64,000 nt of DNA from Marseilla massiliensis (GCF_016899855.1 NZ_JACJJG010000002.1:1-64000); one strand, 5' to 3'; counted from the first letter of the stretch, positions 53,656 through 63,596 are shown. The notes: a model not told the origin generated them from the letters alone. Translations and numbers: made by a program.

Positions 53656-55161
53656 TCAAATTGCCGCTATAGCTGAAACGTTATTAATATGGTCGAGTAT
53701 CGGCACAAGCGCGTTGTCGATAACGTCGCTCGCCCAAAGCGGGGCGATACCGAGGCCTGCCACACAGAATATCAGGCAGCATACAGCCACGCGCTCGTCC
53801 CATGTAGCGTCGGTGAGAGTCTCGTAATGCGGATCGGCCACCTTACCATAAAGAATCTTGCCCACTACACGAAGAATGTACACAGCCGTAACGACTATAC
53901 TCGTGCAGGCTATTATCGTAGCGGTGCGGTGGAATACGTCGTTGTTCATGAACGAACCTACGAATATCGTCATCTCGGCAACGAAGCCCGAGAAGCCCGG
54001 CAAACCAAGATTGGCAAGACCGGCAACGACATAGCCGACACTAAGGAACGGCATAATCTTCATCAAGCCGCCAAGCTGGCGTACATCACGGGTATGTGTA
54101 CGACCGTAAATCATACCGATAAGTGCGAAGAACAAGGCCGTCATCAATCCGTGTGAAAGCATCTGGAGGATTGCTCCCGTGCATGCCGTCTTTGTCATCA
54201 TCAGCAGAGCGAAGAGCACCAAACCGCAGTGCGACACTGAAGAATACGCGTTGATGTACTTCAAGTCGGTCTGCACACATGCAGACAACGCTCCGTACAC
54301 AACTGAGATGGTAGTGAGGATAAGGAATATCCATGCCAACTCATGGGCAGCCTCGGGCAGGAGGAACATTGCGATGCGGAAACAGCCATAGCCTCCAAGC
54401 TTCATCAGCACGCCGGCGTGAAGCATTGACACCGCAGTGGGGGCTGAAGCGTGACCGTCAGGACTCCATGTATGGAACGGGAACAGTGCCCCGAGAACTC
54501 CGAATCCTATGAAAACAAACGGGAAGAACACCTTTTGCATGTCCACCGGGATATTATGCATACGCGCAATCTCAAGCACGTTCATTGTAGTAGCGCCACT
54601 GCCGAAATATATTCCGAGGATTCCGAGAATAAGCAGGGCCGAACCTCCCATAAGCATAAGGGTAAGCTTCATTGCCGAATACTCCTTATGACCGCTGCCC
54701 CAAACACCAATAAGAAGATACATCGGTATGAGCGCAACCTCATAGAACATGAACATCGTGAACATGTCGGTAGTGATGAAGAAACCGTACACACCTGTGC
54801 TAAGCAGCGTGAACCAAAGGAAATACTCCTTTGTAAGCGGCTTCAACTGCCATGAAGCGAACGTACCGGTAAACACGATAATGCTCGACAACAGCAACAT
54901 TACGACAGAGATACCGTCAACACCTACAGAATAGGCAATATTCAAAGGCTCGAACCAAGGTATGCTGTATGTAAACAACATCTCGTCTGTGTTGCCTCCC
55001 GCACGCATCTGTATGAATGTAACAGTCAACCAAATTGACAAGAGCAACAAACAAGACGCTCCGGTCACCATTACACCGCGCACTTGGTTAAGATTGCGTG
55101 CCAGCCACAGGCCAAGCAACATCAGCGCGGGTATCAATACGAATAAACTTAATATACTCAT
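53656..55161 (-). CDS. nuoM: NADH-quinone oxidoreductase subunit M
   Basis: Antiporter-like membrane subunit of complex I. 501 residues, ~14 helices. YEVALIPMYLLIGVWG, FPFHTWSPDGHASAPTAVSMLHAGVLMKLGGYG and SVSHCGLVLFALLM are the family motifs, with the pumping-channel Glu and Lys in place. 15 bp after nuoL. Confidence 0.96.
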   Translation of the reverse strand: MSILSLFVLIPALMLLGLWLARNLNQVRGVMVTGASCLLLLSIWLTVTFIQMRAGGNTDEMLFTYSIPWFEPLNIAYSVGVDGISVVMLLLSSIIVFTGTFASWQLKPLTKEYFLWFTLLSTGVYGFFITTDMFTMFMFYEVALIPMYLLIGVWGSGHKEYSAMKLTLMLMGGSALLILGILGIYFGSGATTMNVLEIARMHNIPVDMQKVFFPFVFIGFGVLGALFPFHTWSPDGHASAPTAVSMLHAGVLMKLGGYGCFRIAMFLLPEAAHELAWIFLILTTISVVYGALSACVQTDLKYINAYSSVSHCGLVLFALLMMTKTACTGAILQMLSHGLMTALFFALIGMIYGRTHTRDVRQLGGLMKIMPFLSVGYVVAGLANLGLPGFSGFVAEMTIFVGSFMNNDVFHRTATIIACTSIVVTAVYILRVVGKILYGKVADPHYETLTDATWDERVAVCCLIFCVAGLGIAPLWASDVIDNALVPILDHINNVSAIAAI

Positions 55162-55176
55162 TTTACCGGTTTTCTT

Positions 55177-57156
55177 TTATAGACAAATACATATCAGGAC
55201 TAATGCAACAGCTCCAGTGAGGAACCACACGGCATATTGGCGAACGTCGCCACTCTGCCATCCGCGAATGCTCTCTCCTGCCTCGTTAGCTCCCCAAGCC
55301 ATGAAGTTCATGGCTCCGTCAACAACATGACGGTCGAACCATGCCAAAGGACGGCTCACGCAACGGAAGATAATCTTATGGGTAACAAACATCCACACTT
55401 CATCAAGATAGAAGCGGCGGTATGCGGCCTCATGCAGGCGCGGGAATTTCTTTGCCAACATATCTGCAACAGGTGTTTCCTCGCCTTTGTACATATATGT
55501 CGCAAGGGCGATACCACACAATGCCAATATCGTGCTCGACGCTGCCACAGCCCAGTTAGTATGGGTACCGAAACCTATACCATTGGCTGATACGAACTCA
55601 CCGAACTCGAATACATGCAACGTTCCGAATATACCGACAAGCATGGTAATTGCCGAAAGAACAATAAGTGGTATGGTCATCGTTGCCGGAGCCTCGTGAG
55701 GCTGGTGCGCGCCTTCGGCCTTGTGAGTCTCGTAATAGCTCTTGCCCCAGAAGATAGAGTAATACAGACGGAACATATAGAACGCTGTCATGGCAGCGAT
55801 TCCACTCATTATTACGCCCATCACGGGAGAGAAATTGTAGCAAGCCACAAGGATTTCATCCTTTGAGCAGAAGCCCGAGAAGAACGGAATACCTGCAATG
55901 GCTAGACATGAGATAAGGAATGTCCAATGGGTAACGGGCATATACTTGCGCAAACCACCCATGTACATTTTTTCATTAGAATGTACCGCGTGAATGATAC
56001 AACCAGCGCCAAGGAACAAGCAAGCCTTGAACATAGCGTGTGTGAACAAGTGGTACATTCCGGCCATATAGCCAAGGCCGTTAACGTCAGCATACTCCTC
56101 TGTCATTGCAACCTTGCCAAGTTCGGGGTCGGGCATGCAAACGCCAAGCGCAACGAGCATGAAACCGATCTGTGAAATGGTAGAGAAAGCAAGTACACGC
56201 TTGATGTCGCTCTGGCAACATGCAACAGCAGCAGCATAGAATGCCGTGAAAGCGGCAATATAAGCAACCCAATGCAAAGCCTGGGGAGCAAATTCAATGA
56301 ACAGCGGGAAGAGGCTTGCCACAAGGTAAACGCCCGCAACAACCATCGTAGCCGCATGGATAAGTGCACTGACAGGAGTCGGACCTTCCATTGCATCCGG
56401 CAACCAAATATGCAACGGGAACATCGCACTTTTACCGGCACCACCGATGAACATCAGGAAGAGTGCCGTAGGCATAATCCAACTTGCCTGCTGGAGTGCA
56501 CCCGCCTGCGCAGGAGCCATTGCTGTCAAATCGTAATTGAACGTTCCAACATAGAAACTGTAGAACAGAATACCTATAAGGAAGAACAAATCGGCAAATC
56601 GTGTAACGATAAATGCCTTCTTTGAAGCTGCCACAGCCGCATGCAACGGATAATAGAAACCGATAAGCAAATATGAGCTTACACCCACGAGCTCCCAGAA
56701 CAAGTACATCTGGAAGATGTTGGTAGCGACAACCAATCCAAGCATTGACATCGTAAAGAGGCTAAGGAAAGCGTAATAACGCTGGAAGCCTTTTTCACCG
56801 TGCATATATCCGAACGAATAAATGTGAACCATAAAACTTACCGTGGAAATGACGATAAGCATCATGGCCGAAATCGGAGTTATACGGAAACCGATGTTAA
56901 AAGTAAGAAGTTCAGAAAACTTAAGCCAAGTGACATCAAACACGGTAACTGTCGGATAAAGTCCCGTAGCCGCGTCTCTTCCTTGCACAAGGAAATACTC
57001 AAATGCCGTATAGTAACACAGCACTGTTATAATGGCCAATGAACATGTGCCGATAAGACCTGCCGTCTTATGCGACATCTTCATTCCGGCCAATCCCAAC
57101 AGCACAAACGTGAGAGCAGGCAACAAGAGTATCAGAAATACATAACTATAATCCAT
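55177..57156 (-). CDS. nuoL: NADH-quinone oxidoreductase subunit L
   Basis: Largest antiporter-like subunit of complex I, with the long lateral helix at its C-terminus. 659 residues. FWELVGVSSYLLIGFYY, FPLHIWLPDAMEGPTPVSALIHAATMV and LAFSTISQIGFMLVALG match the family. Start MDYSYVFLILLLP is 7 bp after the nuoK stop. Confidence 0.96.
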   Translation of the reverse strand: MDYSYVFLILLLPALTFVLLGLAGMKMSHKTAGLIGTCSLAIITVLCYYTAFEYFLVQGRDAATGLYPTVTVFDVTWLKFSELLTFNIGFRITPISAMMLIVISTVSFMVHIYSFGYMHGEKGFQRYYAFLSLFTMSMLGLVVATNIFQMYLFWELVGVSSYLLIGFYYPLHAAVAASKKAFIVTRFADLFFLIGILFYSFYVGTFNYDLTAMAPAQAGALQQASWIMPTALFLMFIGGAGKSAMFPLHIWLPDAMEGPTPVSALIHAATMVVAGVYLVASLFPLFIEFAPQALHWVAYIAAFTAFYAAAVACCQSDIKRVLAFSTISQIGFMLVALGVCMPDPELGKVAMTEEYADVNGLGYMAGMYHLFTHAMFKACLFLGAGCIIHAVHSNEKMYMGGLRKYMPVTHWTFLISCLAIAGIPFFSGFCSKDEILVACYNFSPVMGVIMSGIAAMTAFYMFRLYYSIFWGKSYYETHKAEGAHQPHEAPATMTIPLIVLSAITMLVGIFGTLHVFEFGEFVSANGIGFGTHTNWAVAASSTILALCGIALATYMYKGEETPVADMLAKKFPRLHEAAYRRFYLDEVWMFVTHKIIFRCVSRPLAWFDRHVVDGAMNFMAWGANEAGESIRGWQSGDVRQYAVWFLTGAVALVLICICL

Positions 57157-57163
57157 AACTCAA

Positions 57164-57472
57164 TTAATTTTTCATGTTTTCAATACAGTTCACCTGGTCA
57201 CTGTGGAAATTACGGTAAACATTAATAATAATAGCTATTGCCACGGCTGTCTCGGCTGCACTCACACCAATACTGAACAGGGTGAAAAAGAATCCCTCGA
57301 ACTGTCCGGGGAACAACAGACGGTTGAAAGCCGCGAAGTTAATATCGACCGAGTTGAGTATCAACTCTACGGAAATAAGCATGGCAATCAGGTTGCGTCT
57401 CGTAATGAACCCGAATACGCCAATAAAAAACAACAGTGCTGAAAGCACGAAGAAACATTCTACCGGTACCAT
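57164..57472 (-). CDS. nuoK: NADH-quinone oxidoreductase subunit K
   Basis: Small membrane subunit with three helices and the two conserved glutamates. 102 residues. GFITRRNLIAMLISVELILNSVDINF is the signature (positions ~20-45); AAETAVAIAIIINVYR is the third helix. Six bp after nuoJ. Confidence 0.96.
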   Translation of the reverse strand: MVPVECFFVLSALLFFIGVFGFITRRNLIAMLISVELILNSVDINFAAFNRLLFPGQFEGFFFTLFSIGVSAAETAVAIAIIINVYRNFHSDQVNCIENMKN

Positions 57473-57478
57473 ACTATA

Positions 57479-57997
57479 TTACTCCTTTCTCGATATTACA
57501 ATTCCACCTATGATACATGCGAGCAGGAACACAGAGATAAACTCGAACGGCAACACATACTGGTATTTTTCCGATCCCATAAGAGTCTTGCCTATTACGT
57601 TCATCGGAACTTCTGCGTCAGTCATCTGCATCGACATATCTATAAACTTGTTCTTGAAAAACACCGCTACAACCGTAACCAGTCCAACCAAGGTCATCAA
57701 AGCTCCAAAAGCCACACGACTTCCCTTAAGGCGCTCAACCATTCCCTGAAGGGTACGCTTGCTTACAAGTTGTATAGCAAAAATGTAAATCATGGTTATA
57801 CCTCCTGCATATACGCTAATTTGAGCTGCACCCAAGAACGTATAGTCAAGCAAGAAGTACAATCCAGCCACACCTAAGAGAACGAACAGCAAGAAAGTGG
57901 CCGCTCTCATAATCCGCTTTGTCGTTATACATACTAAAGCTGAACCTAGTATTACGGCAGCGAGAATAATAAACATTACCATATTAGCCATATTCAC
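57479..57997 (-). CDS. nuoJ: NADH-quinone oxidoreductase subunit J
   Basis: Five-helix membrane subunit of complex I. 172 residues. AAVILGSALVCITTKRIMRAATFLLFVLLGVAG and YAGGITMIYIFAI (helix with the pi-bulge) are conserved. Ten bp after nuoI. Confidence 0.95.
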   Translation of the reverse strand: MNMANMVMFIILAAVILGSALVCITTKRIMRAATFLLFVLLGVAGLYFLLDYTFLGAAQISVYAGGITMIYIFAIQLVSKRTLQGMVERLKGSRVAFGALMTLVGLVTVVAVFFKNKFIDMSMQMTDAEVPMNVIGKTLMGSEKYQYVLPFEFISVFLLACIIGGIVISRKE

Positions 57998-58006
57998 GTT
58001 CTCCTC

Positions 58007-58537
58007 TTACTTAATTTTCGTATTGAATGTACCTATTTCGAATGGAGCACCTCCGTCTGTTATATTAGGGAGTGCAGGTTCGAACTTTTCTTTGTTAAGA
58101 TGCAATACAAGAGAGTCGCGGCTGAATGTAGAGTTCTCGAAATCATTGACAAACTTAATAGCGCCATGAGGACACGCGTTTACGCAAAGCTCGCAGAACA
58201 TACACTCTCCAAGATCGTAAACGTAGTCTTCAAGAACACGTTTTTTCTTACCGTCCTCGGTCTCGACCATCTTCTGTACAATCCTTATTGTCCCATTAGG
58301 ACAAGCCATCTCGCATAATTTACATGCGATACACTTGTTATTACCTTCAGCGTCTTGCGGCATTATCAGTCTGCCACGATGGCGCGCAGCCACGTGTAAC
58401 GTAGTCTTTCTGTTTTCCGGATACTGCTCGGTAATTTTCTTCGTGAGATATTCACGAAAGGTAACGCCAAGTCCGGTCAACAAAGACTTCACACCGTCTT
58501 TTATTCCGCCGAAATATGATTTGTTATTTTCTTCCAT
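58007..58537 (-). CDS. nuoI: NADH-quinone oxidoreductase subunit I
   Basis: Carries the two [4Fe-4S] clusters N6a and N6b that pass electrons to NuoB. 176 residues. Cluster motifs CIACKLCEMACPNGTI and CMFCELCVNACPHGAI. The N-terminal amphipathic helix (GVKSLLTGLGVTFREYL) docks it on the membrane arm. 36 bp after nuoH. Confidence 0.96.
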   Translation of the reverse strand: MEENNKSYFGGIKDGVKSLLTGLGVTFREYLTKKITEQYPENRKTTLHVAARHRGRLIMPQDAEGNNKCIACKLCEMACPNGTIRIVQKMVETEDGKKKRVLEDYVYDLGECMFCELCVNACPHGAIKFVNDFENSTFSRDSLVLHLNKEKFEPALPNITDGGAPFEIGTFNTKIK

Positions 58538-58573
58538 TATTAAATGAATTCAATCCTTAAACACAGTTACTCC

Positions 58574-59656
58574 TTAGAAATGCCAACCTAAAGCTACAAC
58601 AATGGTCATTATGACTAAGTTAAGCAAACTTAACGGCATGAGATACTTCCACTCAAGCTTAAGTATCTGGTCGATACGCAAGCGTGGATATGTCCACTTA
58701 ATCCAAAGCAATATCCAGATCAGGAAGAATGTCTTAGCCAAGAACCACACAATGCCAGGAATATAATCCATGACTGTATTAAAACCATCGAGTCCCACGA
58801 TGTGCAGCGGCATCCAACCGCCAAGGAACACAGTCGCCGCTACACCGGCAATGATAAACAGATTGAGATACTCAGCAAGATAGAAAAATCCGAAACCCAT
58901 ACCTGAATATTCGGTATGATAACCCGCAGTAAGCTCACTCTCAGCCTCAGCTAAGTCGAACGGGCCACGGTTTGCTTCTGCATTACCGGCAATAAGGAAT
59001 ACCAAGAATGCGATGATTGCCGGGATATGTCCTTTGAAAATCAACCATCCGTCGTTCTGTGATTCAACAATACCTGAAAGACTCATTGTGCCAGTCAATG
59101 CCACAGCTGTAATAAGACAAAGGCAAAGCGACATTTCGTATGAAATCATCTGTACGGCACCACGCATTGCAGATACGACCGAATACTTATTGTTAGAGCC
59201 CCATCCAGCAAGGAAGATACCGACAACGCCGATACTTGAAATCGCAGTTAGAAGGAATACTCCAACATTGAAATCAAGGATTTCAGCCCCCTTGTTCCAC
59301 GGCATGAAAGCAAAAGCTCCTACACTGCCTATTATCACAAGGAAAGGTGCAATGATATAAAGCAGTTTGTCTGCCTTATCAACAAGGAAGATTTCCTTAA
59401 TAAGCATCTTCAGCACGTCAGCGAAAACCTGGAATATACCCCACTTTCCGACACGCATCGGGCCAAGACGGCATTGGAAGAAAGCGCAGACCTTACGTTC
59501 CATATATATAAGCACGATTGCCAGCATGGCATAAGCCACCAATATAAGAAGGCCGACAATAACGCACTCAATAAGGATTGACAAGAAATTGCCAAGTCCC
59601 AGGGTATCCCTGAGCAGGCTGTCAAACCATGTTGTTACTATACTAAAATCAAACAC
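58574..59656 (-). CDS. nuoH: NADH-quinone oxidoreductase subunit H
   Basis: Membrane subunit that forms part of the quinone-binding site. 360 residues, 8-9 helices. [48 protein letters not shown] (quinone-site loop) and [20 protein letters not shown] match NuoH. Translation begins at GTG 59656; no ATG is available near the N-terminus. It comes 44 bp after nuoCD, at the place where nuoE, F and G would be in many genomes. Confidence 0.95.
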   Translation of the reverse strand: MFDFSIVTTWFDSLLRDTLGLGNFLSILIECVIVGLLILVAYAMLAIVLIYMERKVCAFFQCRLGPMRVGKWGIFQVFADVLKMLIKEIFLVDKADKLLYIIAPFLVIIGSVGAFAFMPWNKGAEILDFNVGVFLLTAISSIGVVGIFLAGWGSNNKYSVVSAMRGAVQMISYEMSLCLCLITAVALTGTMSLSGIVESQNDGWLIFKGHIPAIIAFLVFLIAGNAEANRGPFDLAEAESELTAGYHTEYSGMGFGFFYLAEYLNLFIIAGVAATVFLGGWMPLHIVGLDGFNTVMDYIPGIVWFLAKTFFLIWILLWIKWTYPRLRIDQILKLEWKYLMPLSLLNLVIMTIVVALGWHF

Positions 59657-59700
59657 TTTGTTTAAAGTTTAAGTTTATAAAATCAAAGCAAAACCCTGAA

Positions 59701-61269
59701 TTACCTGTCTATATCAGGAATCACATAGTCGAGCGTCGCACCGATTGAGATAAGGTCGGCAATCTTCTCGCCACGGCAAATCGTATCCATGGCCGATACA
59801 AGAGGCAAACCCATCGGACGGAATTTCAACCTACAAGGATTCTTCCCTCCATCGCTGCGCAGATAAACACCAATTTCACCACGACTACCCTCACAGCTTG
59901 TATACCAAGAGCCTTCAGGCACTTTAATGATAGGCTTCTGCTTGATATAGAACTCTCCGGCAGGAATATTGTCAATCAACTGCTCAAGGATTCGGACGCT
60001 TTGGCGCATTTCACCAAGACGGACCATATAGCGGTCAAAGCAATCTCCGTGCGTATATGTGATTTCATCAAAATCAACTTGACCATACAAATCGTAAGGA
60101 TGGTTCTTTCTGACATCATTGTGCCATCCTGAAGCACGTCCGGTACCACCTGTACAACCGTAGGAAATAGCATCTTCCATTGAAAGCACACCTACATTCT
60201 TGAAACGGTTTTGCAGGATTACGTTGCCTGTGAACACATCATCATATTCCTTGAACATTGGCTTGATATATTCACACAGTTTCTTTACGTTAGAAACCAA
60301 ATTCGGGTCTATATCAGCCTGACATCCACCTATTCTATAATAGTTCTGGATAAGGCGTCCTCCTGTTGTTTCCTCCATTACGTTGAGAACTTGCTCACGG
60401 TCACGCATACCGTAAATAAATGCAGTCAACGCACCAAGGTCCTGTGCGCAACATCCAAAATACAACAAGTGTGAATCAAGACGCTGAAGTTCATCCATAA
60501 TTGTACGGATGTACTTAATACGGTCAGACAATTCTATACCCATACCCTCCTCTATTACGGAAACAAGGGCATGGCGGTTCATCATGGCCGAAAGGTAATC
60601 AAGACGATCCGTCAGTGCCAAAGTCTGAGGATAAGTATAGCTTTCGCACATTTTTTCAATGCCACGATGAATATAACCGCAATGCGGGTATACCTTTCTA
60701 ACATATTCTCCGTCGAGAACCGTCTGAAGGCGAAGCACACCATGTGTCGCAGGGTGCTGAGGACCGATGTTTATAACATAATCATCATCGGTAAAAAGCT
60801 TGTGCTTCGTAGCTTTAAGGTTGCCATCCTCATCAAGATTATACTCTAATGTATAATCCAACTCCGTATCGCCATCAAGCGTATATTGGTTGTTCTCCGG
60901 ACGCATGTCGTAATCTTTCCTCATAGGATACCCATTGAAGTCGTTACGCAAGTACAGACGACGCATATCCTTGTTGCCAAGGAACTTTATACCATAAAAA
61001 TCATACACTTCACGCTCAAGGAATTCAGCACCTTTCCACAAGTTGCTTACTGTTGGAATGTAAGCATTGTCACGGTCGGCATTCACAGCCTTGACACTTG
61101 TGCGTTCGTGTGTCTCGGTATTTTCGAGGATGTATACGGCACCGAGTCCTTCCTCTCCAAAATCTTCACCTACTATAGTTACGAGGAAGTCAAAATGCTT
61201 CTCATTCTTGAGTTTTGCCATTTCAGAGGCAAAATCCTTCAATTCGAATATTTTGTTTTCTAATTTCAT
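59701..61269 (-). CDS. nuoCD: NADH-quinone oxidoreductase fused subunits C and D
   Basis: 522 residues. N-terminal ~130 residues are NuoC (VSNLWKGAEFLEREVYDFYGIKFLG, LYLRNDFNGYPMRKDY); a ~35-residue linker follows; then NuoD with IGPQHPATHGVLRL, CGYIHRGIEKMCES, DYLSAMMNRHAL and SRGEIGVYLRSDG. NuoD forms the quinone cavity with NuoB and NuoH. C-D fusion occurs in E. coli and in Bacteroidetes. 11 bp after nuoB. Confidence 0.96.
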   Translation of the reverse strand: MKLENKIFELKDFASEMAKLKNEKHFDFLVTIVGEDFGEEGLGAVYILENTETHERTSVKAVNADRDNAYIPTVSNLWKGAEFLEREVYDFYGIKFLGNKDMRRLYLRNDFNGYPMRKDYDMRPENNQYTLDGDTELDYTLEYNLDEDGNLKATKHKLFTDDDYVINIGPQHPATHGVLRLQTVLDGEYVRKVYPHCGYIHRGIEKMCESYTYPQTLALTDRLDYLSAMMNRHALVSVIEEGMGIELSDRIKYIRTIMDELQRLDSHLLYFGCCAQDLGALTAFIYGMRDREQVLNVMEETTGGRLIQNYYRIGGCQADIDPNLVSNVKKLCEYIKPMFKEYDDVFTGNVILQNRFKNVGVLSMEDAISYGCTGGTGRASGWHNDVRKNHPYDLYGQVDFDEITYTHGDCFDRYMVRLGEMRQSVRILEQLIDNIPAGEFYIKQKPIIKVPEGSWYTSCEGSRGEIGVYLRSDGGKNPCRLKFRPMGLPLVSAMDTICRGEKIADLISIGATLDYVIPDIDR

Positions 61270-61280
61270 CGCTTCCTTTA

Positions 61281-61952
61281 TTAAATATTAGATGCCGACG
61301 ACGTGTTCACCAAATTGAGCGCAGCCGAAGCTTCTTTCAACTTTTCATCATCAACATCGTTACCGTTGATGATGATAGGCTTTTTCTCTTTGTGATTCAC
61401 TCCGCCGAAGAACTTTTCAACCTTGACTTTTCTCTGTAGTTGCATCATGCCGTATAATATAGCCTCAGGTCTTGGAGGGCATCCCGGAATGTACACATCG
61501 ACAGGAACAATCTCACCTATGCCCCGTACCACATGATAACTACTCTTAAACGGGCCGCCAGAAATAGCACAACCACCTACGGCTACCACATACTTCGGCT
61601 CCGCCATCTGGTCATAAAGACGCTTAAAGGCTGGCGCCATCTTATGCGTGATGGTACCGGCACACATAATAAGGTCTGCCTGACGTGGAGAGTTACGTGT
61701 CACCTCGAAACCGAAACGGGCGAAATCATAACGGGCACAACCTACGGCCATGAACTCGATACCGCAACAACTTGTTGCAAACGTAAGCGACCACAACGAA
61801 TTGCTACGGCCCCAGTTTATCATACTGTCAAGTGAGCCGACAACTACATTAACACCCCCCTCGTGAAGCTCATCAACGATTTTCTCGAGAGACTCATTAT
61901 CCTTAAACTCTGAGTAAGGAATACTCTTGATAACGGGTTTTCTTACTTCCAT
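61281..61952 (-). CDS. nuoB: NADH-quinone oxidoreductase subunit B
   Basis: Binds terminal cluster N2 next to the quinone site. 223 residues. The four cluster ligands are in FATSCCGIEFMA (adjacent Cys pair), VVAVGGCAISGG and YIPGCPPRPEAI. The frame has an earlier ATG at 61973, but ATG 61952 (MEVRKPVIKSI) overlaps nuoA by only 10 nt and is preferred. The C-terminus is ~50 residues longer than usual, Lys/Asp-rich (NHKEKKPIIINGNDVDDEKL). Confidence 0.94.
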   Translation of the reverse strand: MEVRKPVIKSIPYSEFKDNESLEKIVDELHEGGVNVVVGSLDSMINWGRSNSLWSLTFATSCCGIEFMAVGCARYDFARFGFEVTRNSPRQADLIMCAGTITHKMAPAFKRLYDQMAEPKYVVAVGGCAISGGPFKSSYHVVRGIGEIVPVDVYIPGCPPRPEAILYGMMQLQRKVKVEKFFGGVNHKEKKPIIINGNDVDDEKLKEASAALNLVNTSSASNI

Positions 61953-62293
61953 TCCAATGCTCCTTTCCGCCAAGCATATGCAAGGCCAAATACTAAGACT
62001 AACAAAAAGAATCCAATGCTGACCATTGCCATTACGCCGAACTCCTTAACGACGACAGCCCACGGATAGAGGAACACCGTCTCCACGTCGAACACGAGGA
62101 ACAGGATGGCGAAAAGATAATAGCCCACGTGTACAGGCAGCCAAGAAGAACCATGCGTGGGAATACCACACTCAAAAGGCTCTCCCTTCACCTTGTTATA
62201 AGTACGCGGACCCATTAACTTAGCGATGACAAAAGCAGCCACTACCAAGAAAACAGCCGTTATCAAAACGGTAATTAACAAGATAAAATACAT
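61943..62293 (-). CDS. nuoA: NADH-quinone oxidoreductase subunit A
   Basis: Three-helix membrane subunit next to the quinone site. 116 residues. The loop KGEPFECGIPTHGSSWLPVHVGYYLFA with its conserved Cys, and FLVFDVETVFLYPWAVV, are the signature. First gene of the nuo operon, with a promoter box 42 bp upstream. Confidence 0.96.
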   Translation of the reverse strand: MYFILLITVLITAVFLVVAAFVIAKLMGPRTYNKVKGEPFECGIPTHGSSWLPVHVGYYLFAILFLVFDVETVFLYPWAVVVKEFGVMAMVSIGFFLLVLVFGLAYAWRKGALEWK

Positions 62294-62334
62294 ATATATT
62301 TTATTTAATAAAACGTAGCACTACTAAACGTGTG

Positions 62335-62342
62335 CAAAGTTA
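62335..62342 (-). promoter_or_regulatory. nuo operon promoter -7 box
   Basis: TAACTTTG on the minus strand, exact TAnnTTTG. Leader ~35 nt, AT-rich, without a Shine-Dalgarno sequence. A second CTTTG lies 17 bp upstream but is not preceded by TA at the right distance. Confidence 0.65.
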
Positions 62343-62641
62343 CAATTTATTTTGCAAAGATTAAACAATAATATGTATTTTTCTTTTGACAAAAATCATA
62401 TTTATCAAGTCGGCAAAGGCTTTATCTAAACTAAATGCCAACATCTGTATTTAACGAGAAATAAAATTACACACTTGCAGTATAAACGTGCAATTTAAAT
62501 TCCACAAATATTATAGCTTCATGCTTCGTTATACTGACGACATATACAATCCCAACATGTCGGCACTCTTTCAGATGGGAAGTCAATAAACATTAAATTT
62601 GACCAATATTGATATAAGCTTATAACATTATAACTTTCAAT
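62343..62641. other. Geneless AT-rich spacer before the nuo operon
   Basis: About 300 bp between the kinase gene stop and the nuo promoter. Nothing definite is seen: no gene, no strong hairpin, no repeat-family copy. Confidence 0.5.
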
Positions 62642-63472
62642 TTAGAACTTAATAAGACCATCCATAGGGCTCTTCATCACGTTAACCAACTTATAGCCCA
62701 AGGACATCGCCGCTTCCTCAAGTTCCTCCTTATAATAAAAAGCAATACTTCCAACTGCACTTACAGGTAAGTCTTGCCTTCTATACATCATAACATTATG
62801 CTTGAAGAAGTTTTTAAAATTCCTTATTACAAGATCTTTCATTTCCTTATTATCCAAATGTTTATGAATAAAAACCGAAAGACCGGCAAGAAAACGGTTA
62901 GCCATAGGCTCTCTATACACCTTATTTATTATATAAGCTTGGTCATATCCCGTTTCTTCCTGAAACCTATAACGGATTTCATCAGGCAACAGCCCTTTAA
63001 ACAACGCATTCACGAATAACCGACCAAGTACTGCCCCACTTCCCTCATCACCAAGAATATACCCAAGCGGCGGCACATTGGCTGTAATCCGTTTTCCGTC
63101 ATACAGACATGAGTTAGACCCGGTTCCAAGAATACATGCAATGCCTTCACTCTCTCCGAACAACGCACGTGCTGCACCAAGCATATCAGAACAAACTTCT
63201 ATCCTATCAGCCTTGTCGAAGGCATTGCTCAACAGCTTTTCCAACACACATATCATCCTGTCACGACATCCCGCACCGTAAAAACATATTTCATCTATCA
63301 AATATACATCTTTCAATCGGCGCACCACATCATTATGTATTATATCTCTTATCGTTTCTTCATCTTGCTGGAATGGGTTTATTCCCTGTCCGGTCACACG
63401 GCAAATTTCCATGCCATCATCAACAACACACCAATCGGTCTTTGTACTTCCACTGTCGGCTATAAGTCTCAT
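62642..63472 (-). CDS. BadF/BcrA-type ATPase, N-acetylglucosamine kinase-like
   Basis: 276 residues, ASKHA fold. ADSGSTKTDWCVVD is the phosphate-1 loop; GQGINPFQQDEE, GTGSNSCLYDG and PPLGYILGDEGSGAVLGR are the marks of the GlcNAc kinase branch of the BadF family. The predicted activity is phosphorylation of an amino sugar, perhaps from peptidoglycan recycling, but the substrate is not proven. The frame begins at a TTG at 63559; the -7 box at 63499-63506 lies downstream of it, so ATG 63472 (MRLIADSGSTKTDW) is used. The phosphohexomutase gene upstream has its own terminator. Confidence 0.9.
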   Translation of the reverse strand: MRLIADSGSTKTDWCVVDDGMEICRVTGQGINPFQQDEETIRDIIHNDVVRRLKDVYLIDEICFYGAGCRDRMICVLEKLLSNAFDKADRIEVCSDMLGAARALFGESEGIACILGTGSNSCLYDGKRITANVPPLGYILGDEGSGAVLGRLFVNALFKGLLPDEIRYRFQEETGYDQAYIINKVYREPMANRFLAGLSVFIHKHLDNKEMKDLVIRNFKNFFKHNVMMYRRQDLPVSAVGSIAFYYKEELEEAAMSLGYKLVNVMKSPMDGLIKF

Positions 63473-63498
63473 AGCTATATACTTTGAAAAATATACTG

Positions 63499-63529
63499 CA
63501 AATATACGCAAAAAATAAGAGCAACACAA
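63499..63529 (-). promoter_or_regulatory. Kinase gene promoter
   Basis: On the minus strand TTG (63527-63529), 20 bp, TATATTTG (63499-63506). Confidence 0.75.
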
Positions 63530-63542
63530 CCTTAATACAAAA

Positions 63543-63576
63543 AGAGGACGTATCCTCATTTTAAGATGCGTCCTCT
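63543..63576 (-). terminator. Phosphohexomutase terminator
   Basis: 12-bp stem (63543-63554 with 63565-63576, one G-T pair), 10-nt loop, TTTTTG on the minus strand. Located 20 bp after the stop codon. Confidence 0.85.
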
Positions 63577-63596
63577 AATTATATATTATGTGATGG

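Noticed and set aside
59657-59700. Possible remnants of nuoE/F/G between nuoCD and nuoH
   Set aside because: The gap is only 44 bp and has no coding similarity; the genes are absent rather than decayed.
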